From: Breznakia pachnodae
GTDB taxonomy: Bacteria; Bacillota_I; Bacilli_A; Erysipelotrichales; Erysipelotrichaceae
Reading direction: 5' to 3'
Length of the DNA stretch: 64,000 bases
Assembly (NCBI RefSeq): GCF_030814225.1
Contig: NZ_JAUSUR010000007.1
Location: forward strand, 36,941 to 100,940
Under the pieces are notes generated by a model, which searched no databases, was not told where the DNA came from, and saw only the letters and a program-made list of their open reading frames with translations. Shown piece by piece: positions 8,438 through 18,021 of this stretch (its first letter is position 1; every line of letters begins with the position of its first letter). Made by a program: the position numbers and the translations under genes.

Positions 8438-8890
8438 TCAAACTACGGTTGATAATGCTTCTATGAGCAAATCAGTAACAGTATCAAATTCTTTTTCAAC
8501 ATCTGAACAAGGCTTAGATAAAACTACATACTTACCACTCATTCTCGATTGAGCATACCATGATAAATCATAATCTCCAAATATTACATAATCAGTTAAG
8601 CCTTCTGGTAATCCATCAATATCATTATTATCATAAATATTATTTTCAATTTCCTTATTTAGGCTGTAAAAAAACAATCCATTGAAATTGAACTTGTCAA
8701 CTTTCTTTGAAAATTCAATATATACTTCAGGAACAGGTAATTCAGAAAACTTTGCTTCCCACCATTTCCTAAAAACGTCTTCACTTCCACTTTTTAAATC
8801 TTTGTAAATAGTTGAACCAAACTTTCTCTCTATTTCATCAATACATTCTATACTTTTGCATAGTTCTTTACTTAACATCATATCATTCAT
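8438..8890 (-). CDS. SUKH (SMI1/KNR4/YrhA-like) immunity protein
   Basis: This 150-residue acidic protein shows the SUKH pattern: LPVPEVYIEF, a FNGLFFYSL stretch, and later YVIFGDYDLSWYA. It lies 2 bp downstream of an LXG/HNH toxin gene, the standard position for the cognate immunity gene. It would bind and neutralise the toxin's nuclease domain inside the producer. GGAGGAAGATAATT precedes the ATG. Family assignment is by pattern, and pairing with the toxin is inferred from context. Confidence 0.75.
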   Translation of the reverse strand: MNDMMLSKELCKSIECIDEIERKFGSTIYKDLKSGSEDVFRKWWEAKFSELPVPEVYIEFSKKVDKFNFNGLFFYSLNKEIENNIYDNNDIDGLPEGLTDYVIFGDYDLSWYAQSRMSGKYVVLSKPCSDVEKEFDTVTDLLIEALSTVV

Positions 8891-8892
8891 AA

Positions 8893-10380
8893 TTATCTTC
8901 CTCCGTTATAATAGTAATTCCCTTTTAACACTGGCCAATCAAGTGTTATTGACATTCCAGGATCTAAACATTGTGTAAGTGAGTTTTGATAAGCTGTAAT
9001 AGTTTTGTGGTATGGATCATTCTTTATTAATACAAGATTGCTATAATCATTCGTACCACCTAATTTTAATGGAATAATATGGTGTACCTGATACCCTTCT
9101 GGAACATAACCATTTTGCATTCTATAAATATCTTTATCTGTAAAACCCATTGAACTTAAATCAGAGCTATAGGTATTTGCAAAATCCTTTATAAATTGAT
9201 TTCTGATTCCATTATAATCTTTTTGCAACTGAATATAAGTCTTATCATCTGTTTTAGTTAATGTGATTTCCTGTGTTTTCACTCCCTTAAGTTCTACAGC
9301 AGTTTTATCTTTTCCTAACTTATATACAAAGTTACCTTGTTCTTTTTTTATCATTCTTTCTTTATATGTCGACCAATATATTCCTATACCAGTATTAACT
9401 CCATAACTTAAAAGTGCTGACTTTCTTTGCAGAATTTCAGTATCTGTTAATTTTATTCCTGAATAATAATCAATTCCTTCTCTTGCTTCCCAAGCCATTT
9501 GTGAAAGATAATCAATATCTTTTGATTCTCCAAATATTACTTCTTTTCCATATAAGTCTGCCATCTCATTTAACCATAACTCATACTTGTCATTAAACTG
9601 TATGTCTTCTTGACTAATGTATGGTGGATTATCTAACCACATCATTTTCTGTTGTCCATAGATATCAACACTTACATATTGCTTTTTCTCAAATCCTTCT
9701 TTAAACACTTGACCTTGCAATTCAAGTTCTTGCTCACGCATTGTTGTTCTATATTTTCTTTCATCTGCAATTTTATTAATCTCATTTGCCCAGCTTAAAT
9801 CTAATCCTTTGATATTAAATGATTGGGTCAATTCATCATACCCTTTACCACTTTCCACCAAAGTTAATCCAACTTCCACTTTATCAATTAGAGAAAGTAC
9901 GTCATCAAATATTCTTGGTGATTCATGATTAAATGCTCGAAAGCTAGCTAAGCGTTGCGTTAGTGCTCTCAGTAAGCGCTCCATTGCTTCAATGTTTTGC
10001 TCCAAGTACCAGTCCATGTATGGAAGCCCTTGTTGAATTGAATCTAACAAATAAATATAATTCTTACATTGTCTAATTTGTTCCTCTAATTTATGCTCTT
10101 CTATATTTCCTGTATATACGTCAGATTCATACATTAATGGAAACATGTAATGTGCATTCATTAATGAATTACTCACTAACTTTAGTCCTCGTGATAATGG
10201 TGTGTATACACTTAAGAAATACTCCTTATTTGAATCATAAGCTTTTCCACTTAACTCGGAATTATAATACGCCTGTATTACATCATCTATTTTACCTGCA
10301 TAATTGCGATAAGCAACTGCTAGTTTATTTGCATACTGCGTTTGCGTTTGGACTTCATCTAAATACATATTAATCGACAT
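8893..10380 (-). CDS. LXG-domain polymorphic toxin with C-terminal HNH nuclease
   Basis: Predicted type VII secretion effector of 495 residues. Residues 1-200 show the LXG pattern (SINMYLDEV at the start, SGKAYDS near 45, long helices). The C-terminus carries VHHIIPLKLGG followed by NL and a later His, a typical HNH nuclease toxin core near residues 432-460. Such toxins are exported by the Firmicutes T7SS to kill competitors. The gene overlaps the preceding accessory gene by 11 bp and is followed by its immunity gene. No EssC or other T7SS component lies in the window, so export would depend on host machinery. Confidence 0.85.
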   Translation of the reverse strand: MSINMYLDEVQTQTQYANKLAVAYRNYAGKIDDVIQAYYNSELSGKAYDSNKEYFLSVYTPLSRGLKLVSNSLMNAHYMFPLMYESDVYTGNIEEHKLEEQIRQCKNYIYLLDSIQQGLPYMDWYLEQNIEAMERLLRALTQRLASFRAFNHESPRIFDDVLSLIDKVEVGLTLVESGKGYDELTQSFNIKGLDLSWANEINKIADERKYRTTMREQELELQGQVFKEGFEKKQYVSVDIYGQQKMMWLDNPPYISQEDIQFNDKYELWLNEMADLYGKEVIFGESKDIDYLSQMAWEAREGIDYYSGIKLTDTEILQRKSALLSYGVNTGIGIYWSTYKERMIKKEQGNFVYKLGKDKTAVELKGVKTQEITLTKTDDKTYIQLQKDYNGIRNQFIKDFANTYSSDLSSMGFTDKDIYRMQNGYVPEGYQVHHIIPLKLGGTNDYSNLVLIKNDPYHKTITAYQNSLTQCLDPGMSITLDWPVLKGNYYYNGGR

Positions 10381-10720
10381 AAGTATCTTCGTCCTTTACT
10401 TCTATATTCTTTAATTGCTCAAACAGATCTTCCTCTTTTAAATCAAGTTTCTTTTTTTCATATTGTAACTCATCTTGAGTTTCTTCTAACTTTTGCATAC
10501 TTTGATTTTGCATAGTAATAATATCTGAATTTAACATTTCAATGTCTCTATTAAACTCATCACTGTTATCATTTGATAGCAAATCATCTAAAAACCTTCT
10601 TTGATCTTGATATAGTTCATTTAGTTCTTCTTTATGTACACCAAGTTTTTTCATCTTGTTTATTACTATATCTGACTCATCTTGAATAAACTGTAATTTT
10701 CCTCTGTATTCTTCATTCAT
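10370..10720 (-). CDS. LXG accessory protein, DUF3958/Lap2-like coiled coil
   Basis: This 116-residue, strongly helical protein has long heptad-like stretches (residues 5-35 and 70-110). Small helical partners of this type are encoded directly upstream of LXG toxins and bind the LXG domain to form the secretable complex. Assignment rests on gene order, length and helicity rather than a diagnostic motif. Confidence 0.65.
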   Translation of the reverse strand: MNEEYRGKLQFIQDESDIVINKMKKLGVHKEELNELYQDQRRFLDDLLSNDNSDEFNRDIEMLNSDIITMQNQSMQKLEETQDELQYEKKKLDLKEEDLFEQLKNIEVKDEDTYVD

Positions 10721-10733
10721 AGTTTCGCCTTTC

Positions 10734-11015
10734 CTAAAAGTTTTTCTTTAATCTATGTTTGAATTCCGTATCCACTGCATCAAAAGCATTTCCTAGCATA
10801 GATATCTTCTTACTATCTTTCTTAAATGCTGCAGCAAGACGACTTACACTACTTGTTGTTCTCTGCAAACTATTCTTTGCTTTTTTGTTGCCTTTTACAT
10901 TCGTTTTAGTTGCAAGCATTGAATCATTTTCAACACCTAAACCTTGATTAGCAACGGTAGCCATATCTTCGCTAATCTTTCTGGCAACTCCTTTATTACT
11001 TTTTAATGTTGTCAT
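10734..11015 (-). CDS. LXG accessory protein, DUF3130/TIPAS-like
   Basis: This 93-residue helical protein is the first gene of the toxin operon and has a basic C-terminus. Gene order (DUF3130-like, DUF3958-like, LXG toxin, immunity) matches known LXG operons of streptococci and relatives. It probably forms the WXG100-like secretion signal with its neighbour. AGGAGGGAGG lies before the ATG. Confidence 0.65.
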   Translation of the reverse strand: MTTLKSNKGVARKISEDMATVANQGLGVENDSMLATKTNVKGNKKAKNSLQRTTSSVSRLAAAFKKDSKKISMLGNAFDAVDTEFKHRLKKNF

Positions 11016-11041
11016 TTGCCCCTCCCTCCTGATATTGTCTA

Positions 11042-11070
11042 AATTATAACAATATCATTATTTATTTTCA
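11042..11070 (-). promoter_or_regulatory. Promoter of the LXG toxin operon
   Basis: On the minus strand TTGAAA (11065-11070) and TATAAT (11042-11047) are separated by 17 bp, shortly upstream of the AGGAGGGAGG site of the first toxin-operon gene. Confidence 0.75.
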
Positions 11071-11238
11071 ATCATACATATTGCTATGAGCACATGTGGT
11101 CAAATTATAACAAAAGAAGTAAGTACAGACTATTTCAAACTCACTTCTTCCTCAGTTGCTCTAACATTGGAACATTATGTTTCACATTAAAGCTTACATA
11201 CATACACTTAATTATTTCTTTAATACTAACTTCCTAAA

Positions 11239-12405
11239 TTATTTTTGCAATAATAAATCACACAATACACCATGAAAGCCTTCATCATCTATCAACTTTT
11301 TCGTAACTTCTCTAATAATATTTTTATACGATATCTTCTTGCTTTCTAGTGACGATAAACATTTATTTATATCATCTAAATTATAGCCTATTGCTTTCAA
11401 AACAGTGACATTTGCTTTTCTCTCAGCTGAGTTCTCTCCTAATGAGCTAATTAAAAATTCTTCATCTATTATATCTACACAAGCATCTGACGTTGACTTA
11501 AAGAGATGACTATATGTTTTTAGAATCTCTGCTTCAGTGTTTCCTAATCTTTCCGCTACAGCTTTCGCTGGAGCACCTCTATTAATTAATAATGATGCAT
11601 GGCTATGTCTTAAACTATGTAGTTTTATCTTGGGCAATTCAGCTAGACTAGTAACCTTATGAAATTTTCTCCTAACCATTCTTATATTGATTGGTGAGTA
11701 TCCCCCAAATAAGAAAGGGGCACTTTTAGGATATCGTTTTTCAAAGTAATCAAGATATTTACTCATAATCCTTTGCATTACTATGGGCATTTTTATAAGC
11801 CTAATTGAATTATCGGTCTTGGTCGTTGTTACTATATATCCAGATGATATTTGCTCTTTCGTGCAAAATGTACATGTCTTATTTATTCTTACATATTCGT
11901 TATCGATAATATCAGTTCTGCGTAAAGCCAACGCTTCTCCTACCCTGAATCCCATATAATAAAGCATTGATGTGATTACCAAATACGGATAGTCAACAGG
12001 TCTATTTTTTACTAATCTTTCATAGCCACTATATATTACTTTCCATTGTTCTGGTGAATAGTACATAATATCCTGCTTTATTCTGTCTGGATTTTTATAT
12101 TCCCTAATATTTGTCACTGGATTCTCCTTTACAATCTTTTCTCTAACGGCCCAATTGTATATCTTATTAATATATGCTCTAACTTTATTTGTATAATCTA
12201 TTGATAAATGCTTATGTATTGGATCTAATATTTCCACTTCAATAAGTTCAGTTGTAATTTCTTCTAACTTTAAATCTAGCCAATTTACAAATACTTTTTT
12301 TGTATTGCTGTTTGTAATTTTTGTTGCTGTTTTTATATCTCGATATTTTTTCGTATCATATGCATTGATTAAATCATTTAATGTATTTATATTTTGTTCT
12401 TTCAT
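11239..12405 (-). CDS. int: Tyrosine recombinase (integrase) of the right element
   Basis: Site-specific recombinase that would integrate and excise the element at tRNA-Phe. A catalytic arginine lies in GFRVGEALALRR (about residue 150), the HxxR box in KLHSLRHSHASLL (about 265), and the nucleophilic tyrosine in ILKTYSHLF (about 297). The N-terminal 110 residues form the core-binding domain. The 388-residue length is normal. It sits 2.9 kb inside the left att repeat, with the LXG cargo between int and the end. No clear excisionase is recognised beside it. Confidence 0.95.
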   Translation of the reverse strand: MKEQNINTLNDLINAYDTKKYRDIKTATKITNSNTKKVFVNWLDLKLEEITTELIEVEILDPIHKHLSIDYTNKVRAYINKIYNWAVREKIVKENPVTNIREYKNPDRIKQDIMYYSPEQWKVIYSGYERLVKNRPVDYPYLVITSMLYYMGFRVGEALALRRTDIIDNEYVRINKTCTFCTKEQISSGYIVTTTKTDNSIRLIKMPIVMQRIMSKYLDYFEKRYPKSAPFLFGGYSPINIRMVRRKFHKVTSLAELPKIKLHSLRHSHASLLINRGAPAKAVAERLGNTEAEILKTYSHLFKSTSDACVDIIDEEFLISSLGENSAERKANVTVLKAIGYNLDDINKCLSSLESKKISYKNIIREVTKKLIDDEGFHGVLCDLLLQK

Positions 12406-12607
12406 CTTTTTCTCCTTTTTATAGCCCTCTTTTTTTCTTTCTACTTAATGCATAAAATATCTATCACATTTTCTCACCCCTCCCATACGCTACCAATTTA
12501 CTAAAATCAAACAAACGTGTAAATTAATGGATAGAAATTGAAGATAAATATATGCTTGTAAGTAAATGAGTAATTAGTCATATACTCCCTACTAAAGGTT
12601 ATTAAAA

Positions 12608-12636
12608 TTGACTTCTTATTACTTTCTAGCTATAAT
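12608..12636 (+). promoter_or_regulatory. Promoter of a short rightward transcript
   Basis: TTGACT (12608-12613) and TATAAT (12631-12636) are separated by exactly 17 bp. The terminator hairpin begins about 30 bp downstream. Confidence 0.75.
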
Positions 12637-12642
12637 GTGGAT

Positions 12643-12699
12643 AGTGGTAAAGGATATTACCAAAAGAAAAGGACATTGTTGCAAGCAATGTCCTTTTAT
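12643..12699 (+). ncRNA. Predicted short RNA ending in a 12-bp hairpin
   Basis: From the 12608-12636 promoter a transcript of roughly 57 nt would end at AAAAGGACATTG / CAATGTCCTTTT (12667-12678 and 12686-12697). The hairpin is symmetrical and can also terminate leftward transcription. It lies divergently upstream of int and could regulate it. Function is inferred only from position. Confidence 0.5.
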
Positions 12700-12916
12700 T
12701 GTGCAAGTGGCAAAGGATATTAATTAATTATTATGCTTAATTATAACAATAAGTAAACAAAGTACAAGGATAACCTCGTACATAACAATAACCTCTGACT
12801 ACCACCTACACAAAGAGTTACTTCTGTCATAGAAGATACCTCCGCTATCAATTTTACTATATTTCTTTTTAAAACCCAATCTTTATTTATCTGGAACATT
12901 TAATATGAAATATATC

Positions 12917-13126
12917 CTATACGATTTTAATATTGTATTTCACTCTTCTCTTATAAGTTACTTGATTCTTTGTCACATCAAACATAATTGCTAATACTGA
13001 ATCAGGAATATTTAGTTCTACAGCTAGATAAAACAGTTGATCATGATTTATCTCATCCCACTTAATTTTATTATCTTTAATATACCCTTCTGCAATAGAC
13101 ATTTTCAAATTATACCAATCAGCCAT
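12917..13126 (-). CDS. Small HTH-like protein
   Basis: The ATG at 13126 is chosen because GGAGGGCTTGAG precedes it; a longer frame starts at 13153. The 69-residue protein ends in a possible helix-turn-helix (DSVLAIMFDVTKNQVTYKRRV) with a basic tail. It could be a DNA-binding recombination directionality or regulatory factor, given its place between int and the transfer genes. That is a guess from location. Confidence 0.55.
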   Translation of the reverse strand: MADWYNLKMSIAEGYIKDNKIKWDEINHDQLFYLAVELNIPDSVLAIMFDVTKNQVTYKRRVKYNIKIV

Positions 13127-13206
13127 CTCAAGCCCTCCATTTTCCTTATACATTATAACTCAGCTGTAATATGAAATATCATTAATTATTAATATTCCAT
13201 TTATTT

Positions 13207-13488
13207 CTAAAACGAAAAAGTATTATTGAATGCAAACAACTCACAAGCATCTCCATCCACGAACCAATGAGTTGTTGGTGCGCCCTTTATAAAATCGTTA
13301 TACAGTTTAAACTCAACTGAAGCAATCTTAACTTTGTATGCAAGTGCTTTATTGTTGTTTGAATAGTAATTAACTTGTAATTTTGTTGAGTGTGATATTT
13401 TATGTTTTCTATCTTGGTAGACTATGAATAAAGGTTCTCTTTCATTATTTTGTTCTAATACTACCACATCTACTTTTATCTTTTTCAT
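13207..13488 (-). CDS. Hypothetical 93-residue basic protein
   Basis: A beta-rich small protein with aromatic residues (HWFVDGDACELFAF) near the C-terminus. The start is uncertain: an ATG lies 9 bp further upstream, no good ribosome-binding site is present, and TATAAT lies just upstream, so a leaderless or short-leader transcript is possible. Family unknown. Confidence 0.5.
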   Translation of the reverse strand: MKKIKVDVVVLEQNNEREPLFIVYQDRKHKISHSTKLQVNYYSNNNKALAYKVKIASVEFKLYNDFIKGAPTTHWFVDGDACELFAFNNTFSF

Positions 13489-13504
13489 ACTACCCATTAT
13501 AACA

Positions 13505-13537
13505 CGAAAAAAATACCCTGGTAATAAATACCAGGGT
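13505..13537 (-). terminator. Intrinsic terminator after the coupling-protein operon
   Basis: ACCCTGGTA (13515-13523) pairs with TACCAGGGT (13529-13537), with a T run on the minus strand. It lies directly after the stop of the 13537-14349 gene and ends the relaxase/coupling-protein operon. Confidence 0.85.
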
Positions 13538-14349
13538 TAAGTGTTTGATGAGATTGTTACATTCTGTTTTGGAATATTCTTTATATTTTTATATTCCTGA
13601 TCCAACTCACAAGCTAATACAATCTTCTGCCATAAATTCTTTACTCGATCATATTGATATTCAAGAGCTCTTAATAACGGTGCATCTTCTTTTGAATATG
13701 TTTTCAGTTTCATCAAATAAACTGGACGAATCAAAAATGAATTATCGGCCACTATTTGAAACGTTGCCTTATTCTTGTATTCTTCAATAAAAGCTTCCTC
13801 GTCTTTCATTTCATCATATAAAAGTTCTTTTGTCCAACACGCTTGTTCCTTATCATACATATAGCTATTATTCTTCAAGATTGTCTTGATCATAAAACTA
13901 TCATAAACATTAATATAGACATATGTTATTTTTAGGTCTTGGTCGACTTTTTCTGTCCAGTTCGAAAAACTAGAAAATTCCTTTTGTATACGATTCCTCA
14001 TCTTCTGATCAGAATAAGATTTTAAGTCTTCTATTTTAATAATATTCCTACTCAATGACACACTCAATAATTTACGTAAAATCATAAAAAAATCACGATC
14101 AGGATGTGTCTCTTTTCGATTGATAATATCAATATGTTCAGTTAATGCAATTAATGCAGATATAAATACATGTCCTGGCTCTCCAGATAAATTATTAATT
14201 GTTACTTTCTTTAGCTCAAAATAATATTTTGAATTCTTTTTTACTTCTTTATATGAGCATTCTAAATAAAAATTTTTATATTTATCATAGAAATCAGGGT
14301 ATGCATGTAATACAACCTCCAGCATCTTTTTTCTTATATAATATAGCAT
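13537..14349 (-). CDS. Hypothetical protein downstream of the coupling protein
   Basis: This 270-residue soluble protein is encoded 14 bp after the coupling-protein gene, so it is probably transfer-associated. It contains LSGEPGH at residues 54-60, identical to a heptapeptide in the protein at 48859-49758, where it looks like a degenerate P-loop. No other motif is recognised. It is the last gene before the operon terminator. Confidence 0.6.
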   Translation of the reverse strand: MLYYIRKKMLEVVLHAYPDFYDKYKNFYLECSYKEVKKNSKYYFELKKVTINNLSGEPGHVFISALIALTEHIDIINRKETHPDRDFFMILRKLLSVSLSRNIIKIEDLKSYSDQKMRNRIQKEFSSFSNWTEKVDQDLKITYVYINVYDSFMIKTILKNNSYMYDKEQACWTKELLYDEMKDEEAFIEEYKNKATFQIVADNSFLIRPVYLMKLKTYSKEDAPLLRALEYQYDRVKNLWQKIVLACELDQEYKNIKNIPKQNVTISSNT

Positions 14350-14363
14350 TCATTCACCTCTTT

Positions 14364-16343
14364 CTAATCTGCTACTTGCTCAAGCAAACTCTGTAGCTCA
14401 AAGCGCGATATTTTTGCAGAATATTTCTTCATATATTTCATGAATTCAGGATACCTTCTATCATCTAACAGACTCAAAGCTTCTACATCACGATTTGTAA
14501 TTTCTGATATCTGATTCATAACTGTTAGAAATGCATCTTCCTTCGATTGATTCTTTAGGTTCAATTCAGGAATAAACGAAACGTTTATAGAAGACTCACT
14601 AAATGTTCCATTTTCTTTCCTGATTCGATCTAAGTACTCTTGTATATCCTCAAAAGGCATGTAACTAACATCATAATATTTCACTTCTCTTTGACTTTTA
14701 TCCCTTGGCTTGGGAGTAAGTCCCCATTCTTCTTTATAGTAAGAAGGGAAGTAAGCTTTGAATGGGTATTTGCTTCTCCTAAACAATAGTCGTATCTCTT
14801 TATTTTCCATCCGTAAAATTTCACCTGCAGTCATAAGATAACGATCGGTCATTTGTTCACTTATTGAACTACTTCTACCTGCGTTTGGACCACTATTATA
14901 AGTTTTAGATACACTACCTGTTTTTATTGTTTTCGTTCCTATTGATTCTGAAATAGCTTTTGCTCTTTCTTCGTCTGTAGGAGCAAGACCTAAAACGATT
15001 TGAGTTGCACAAGAGTTTCGAATAATTTTATCTAAGTCTTCTCCATAATTATATTTAACCTGTGCTTTATCCTGATAAATCAAATCAAACAAGATTCCTT
15101 TTTGTCTATCATTTGTCATATCTTTCTCAAATTCCTTAACTGCAGGCGAAACTCCAAACTCATCCCACATAACTTTAACAATTTTAGGAAGAACACCATC
15201 ATAATGCTTCAAAGCATGATTCGCTAACTGAGTTGTAACCTTTTTTATGATCAACTTTGCAAAAACTAAAAACTCAGGTTTGGTCTCTGGCATATTTATA
15301 TATAAAATACATTTTTTATCAACTAGATCTCTATATGTAAAACAATTCTTTTTAGTCCCCATTGATATAATTTGTTCAGCCTGTGTATTATTAAATACTT
15401 TTAAATCATCTAAAACTGAAGCATAGATATTTGATTCTGTTTCTTCTGTCGCACCCCATGCAGCACCTATGTGTTTCTTTGGCCCAAAGTCTGGTTTCAT
15501 TCCTTCCAGAAGTCTCTTAATCTTGGCCTCTGGAGAAGATGCTTTTGTAGCTGGTTTACCAGGAAGGTCATTTATATCTTTAATAAGTGATACAACACTT
15601 GATAAATGTCGTTCATCAGGTTTACCAAACATACAAACTAATAGTGATACCGAATGAATCAATGCTGAAGAAGCTCCAATAAAAAACTGGTTAACATTGT
15701 TACCAGCATCTTTTTTTGTGATAATTTCATCTGCTAATCTCTGTGCAGCGCTCTCAGCTTCTGCTAAATACATTAAGTCTCCAGTTTTTTTATGCATTTC
15801 TAACCCTTCGATAATTTCATCAAAGAAATCAATACCAATTGATGAACCAGGATTATCAAAATCAATTACTGGAGTATAATATCCTAATGCTTGAGCATCT
15901 GCCATTGTTAGATTCATTACTTCAGGTTTATTCCCTGGTATAATCATGTTTGCTCCAGCCATCATATTATATTGAACATTAGGTATAAAATATGTAGAAG
16001 TTTTACCAACTTCTGTAGGTGCTTCAATACTAGCATGTGTGTTACTTGTATCAACAAATACTTCCCGTGTCCTAGGTATATAATGTACTACTCTTCCAGG
16101 CTTCCATTCATGCGACATATCTTGAATTTTAGTAGGAAGTTTTACAACTGTATAAAATTCTCTCATTTCCTTTTCTGTCATGAAACGATCTGTACCGTGT
16201 TGACCATCTCCAGTTTCTTCAGCTTTAATATTTTTTAGCTTTTTATTGCCACTGGTTGATGCAATACCACCTATAATACAAATCAGGATAATTGCACATC
16301 CAATAAGCAAAGGGCCTAGACCTATATTTGCTATTAAATCCAT
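14364..16343 (-). CDS. virD4: VirD4/TraG-type type IV coupling protein
   Basis: ATPase that brings the relaxase-DNA complex to the conjugation channel at the membrane. One N-terminal transmembrane helix (residues 8-27) is followed by a nucleotide-binding domain with Walker A APTEVGKT (108-115) and Walker B VMWDE (391-395). IIPGNKPEV and the ATQIVLGLAPTDE stretch are also typical of T4CPs. The 659-residue length fits. It begins 1 bp after the relaxase gene, so they are co-transcribed. The P-loop begins APT rather than the usual GxT, which is a mild oddity. Confidence 0.92.
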   Translation of the reverse strand: MDLIANIGLGPLLIGCAIILICIIGGIASTSGNKKLKNIKAEETGDGQHGTDRFMTEKEMREFYTVVKLPTKIQDMSHEWKPGRVVHYIPRTREVFVDTSNTHASIEAPTEVGKTSTYFIPNVQYNMMAGANMIIPGNKPEVMNLTMADAQALGYYTPVIDFDNPGSSIGIDFFDEIIEGLEMHKKTGDLMYLAEAESAAQRLADEIITKKDAGNNVNQFFIGASSALIHSVSLLVCMFGKPDERHLSSVVSLIKDINDLPGKPATKASSPEAKIKRLLEGMKPDFGPKKHIGAAWGATEETESNIYASVLDDLKVFNNTQAEQIISMGTKKNCFTYRDLVDKKCILYINMPETKPEFLVFAKLIIKKVTTQLANHALKHYDGVLPKIVKVMWDEFGVSPAVKEFEKDMTNDRQKGILFDLIYQDKAQVKYNYGEDLDKIIRNSCATQIVLGLAPTDEERAKAISESIGTKTIKTGSVSKTYNSGPNAGRSSSISEQMTDRYLMTAGEILRMENKEIRLLFRRSKYPFKAYFPSYYKEEWGLTPKPRDKSQREVKYYDVSYMPFEDIQEYLDRIRKENGTFSESSINVSFIPELNLKNQSKEDAFLTVMNQISEITNRDVEALSLLDDRRYPEFMKYMKKYSAKISRFELQSLLEQVAD

Positions 16344-16344
16344 A

Positions 16345-18021
16345 TCAATTCCCTCCTCTTGCTCTCTCTTGCATATGTGTTCTCTTCATTACAAACTCAT
16401 CTTCTCTTCTTAATGATTGCAAGCGTCTTAGCTCACGATCATTTTGTATGGATCCAGAACCTAAAAAACTCATGAATTGCTGCATTACTTTTGCAGCTGC
16501 ATGAGCATTGTTAGTTTCACATGTACTTGAGAATTTATTAAAATCTAGATCCTTATCAATTTTTTCATTAAATGATTTATTTAATGCAATAATATCTGAT
16601 TTTCTTATTGTTGATTTATCTTTCACGTCTAGAAATGTCTCAAGATTCTTTTCTTCATCAGGTCGAATTCGATTTACCTCATCAAGTATCTCATCTACAT
16701 CCTTATCCTGCAGTAACTGCACTTTTATAACTGCTTTTACCAACCTCTCAGGATCCACATCTCCTTTTATTGAATATCCAGTTTCTAATTTCTTATTTAA
16801 AGTTTCTAAATGACTATCTAATAGAAGTTTTTTCATATAATTATTATCCTTAATATCATATGCAGCACGAATAATTGTATTGTGAAAAACTTTACGATCA
16901 CTCTTTCCTGGATTAATAATTTGATTCAAAAATTTATTAGCATATTCTGCCGTATCCTTTTGATAGAAGCTTGCTATATTCTCTTGAGATTTTACATATT
17001 CTGACAATAGTGGTCGCAGCTGATCAGTACTTAGAATCGATGATACTAAATAATTAACCTTTTGCTTTACCTCCGCCGTTTGATATTCATAACTTCTTGA
17101 TCCAAAATCATTAAGATATGAAGACAATTTCACTATACTGTCTTCCAAGTGATCTTTCAATTCTTCTGATCCAACCTTGCAAGATTCTTTCATCATATCC
17201 TCTATTTCTTTTTTATATTCATTTTCTAAATCTTTACGAGTTTCATATTTCAATTCTTTAGCCAACCACATCTCATTAGAAAATATATCATTTGCAAGAG
17301 ATGATTTAAATTTCTCTATATCCTCACTTGTTTGAAATCCACTTCTTGCTTTTTCGTCCCAACACATTACATGTACATGAGGATGGTAACCTTCATCATG
17401 AAATGCAGCACACCATTTAAAATCTTCCTCTGGTATTCCTAAACCTTCTGCTTTTTCATTCATTTTATTTCTTAGTAATGTTTTCCATGATTCCTGATTC
17501 TCATAATCAAGTTCTTCAGCGTCTAATCGTGTTAGCGAAATAATATCTCTCCATACATTTCCAGTATGCTCTTGTAGTTGTCTATTATATTCTTCTAAAT
17601 CTGCATCACCCAACTGATCAAACAATCCATGCGACATTGTTTTGTTAGCTACTACTCCAGGACGCTCAGCGATATAGTTTAAATACCGCTCCTTGCCCAT
17701 CGCTAATTCTTCCAACATCTGGACTCCTTCATGAATAAACAATGATGCCGTATACATACTTGGATTGTTTTCAAATAGTCCATATTCATCTAATTGTATT
17801 AAATCTTTAAATTCTTTTGTCATTTGATCAATTAACTTTAACTGTTTTTCAGTTGGATCATATTGTATAGTTTTCTCATTTAATACTCTTGTTTTTGTCA
17901 GCTCATCATAATCTTTATTCAATTCGACTCCATCTCTTGTAGCTATATAGTTTACAGTAAACAGAATTTGCGCTTTATCGCTTGGTTTTAAATAATCAGA
18001 AAAAACAATTAGTCTACTCAT
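16345..18021 (-). CDS. MobP3-type relaxase
   Basis: Nicks oriT and leads the transferred strand into the recipient. The HUH signature is clear: FHDEGYHPHVH at residues 207-217, with H213, H215 and H217 as likely metal ligands, preceded by VWRDIISLTR near 157 and a NYIATRDG stretch near 24. The layout matches the MobP3 family of Firmicutes mobile elements. The C-terminal 330 residues are helical and probably bind DNA or the channel. It overlaps the upstream accessory gene by 8 bp and is followed immediately by the coupling protein. Confidence 0.92.
   Translation of the reverse strand: MSRLIVFSDYLKPSDKAQILFTVNYIATRDGVELNKDYDELTKTRVLNEKTIQYDPTEKQLKLIDQMTKEFKDLIQLDEYGLFENNPSMYTASLFIHEGVQMLEELAMGKERYLNYIAERPGVVANKTMSHGLFDQLGDADLEEYNRQLQEHTGNVWRDIISLTRLDAEELDYENQESWKTLLRNKMNEKAEGLGIPEEDFKWCAAFHDEGYHPHVHVMCWDEKARSGFQTSEDIEKFKSSLANDIFSNEMWLAKELKYETRKDLENEYKKEIEDMMKESCKVGSEELKDHLEDSIVKLSSYLNDFGSRSYEYQTAEVKQKVNYLVSSILSTDQLRPLLSEYVKSQENIASFYQKDTAEYANKFLNQIINPGKSDRKVFHNTIIRAAYDIKDNNYMKKLLLDSHLETLNKKLETGYSIKGDVDPERLVKAVIKVQLLQDKDVDEILDEVNRIRPDEEKNLETFLDVKDKSTIRKSDIIALNKSFNEKIDKDLDFNKFSSTCETNNAHAAAKVMQQFMSFLGSGSIQNDRELRRLQSLRREDEFVMKRTHMQERARGGN

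Larger units (their letters stand above)
12406..12916. other. Noncoding region upstream of int with small transcript and repeats
   Basis: This 510-bp stretch holds the int leader, a rightward promoter and terminator pair (listed separately), and AGTGGYAAAGGATATTA twice (about 12643 and 12705) on either side of the terminator hairpin. A further hairpin GTACAAGG/CCTCGTAC lies near 12760. No convincing ORF is seen. The direct repeats could be arm-type integrase sites. Confidence 0.5.
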
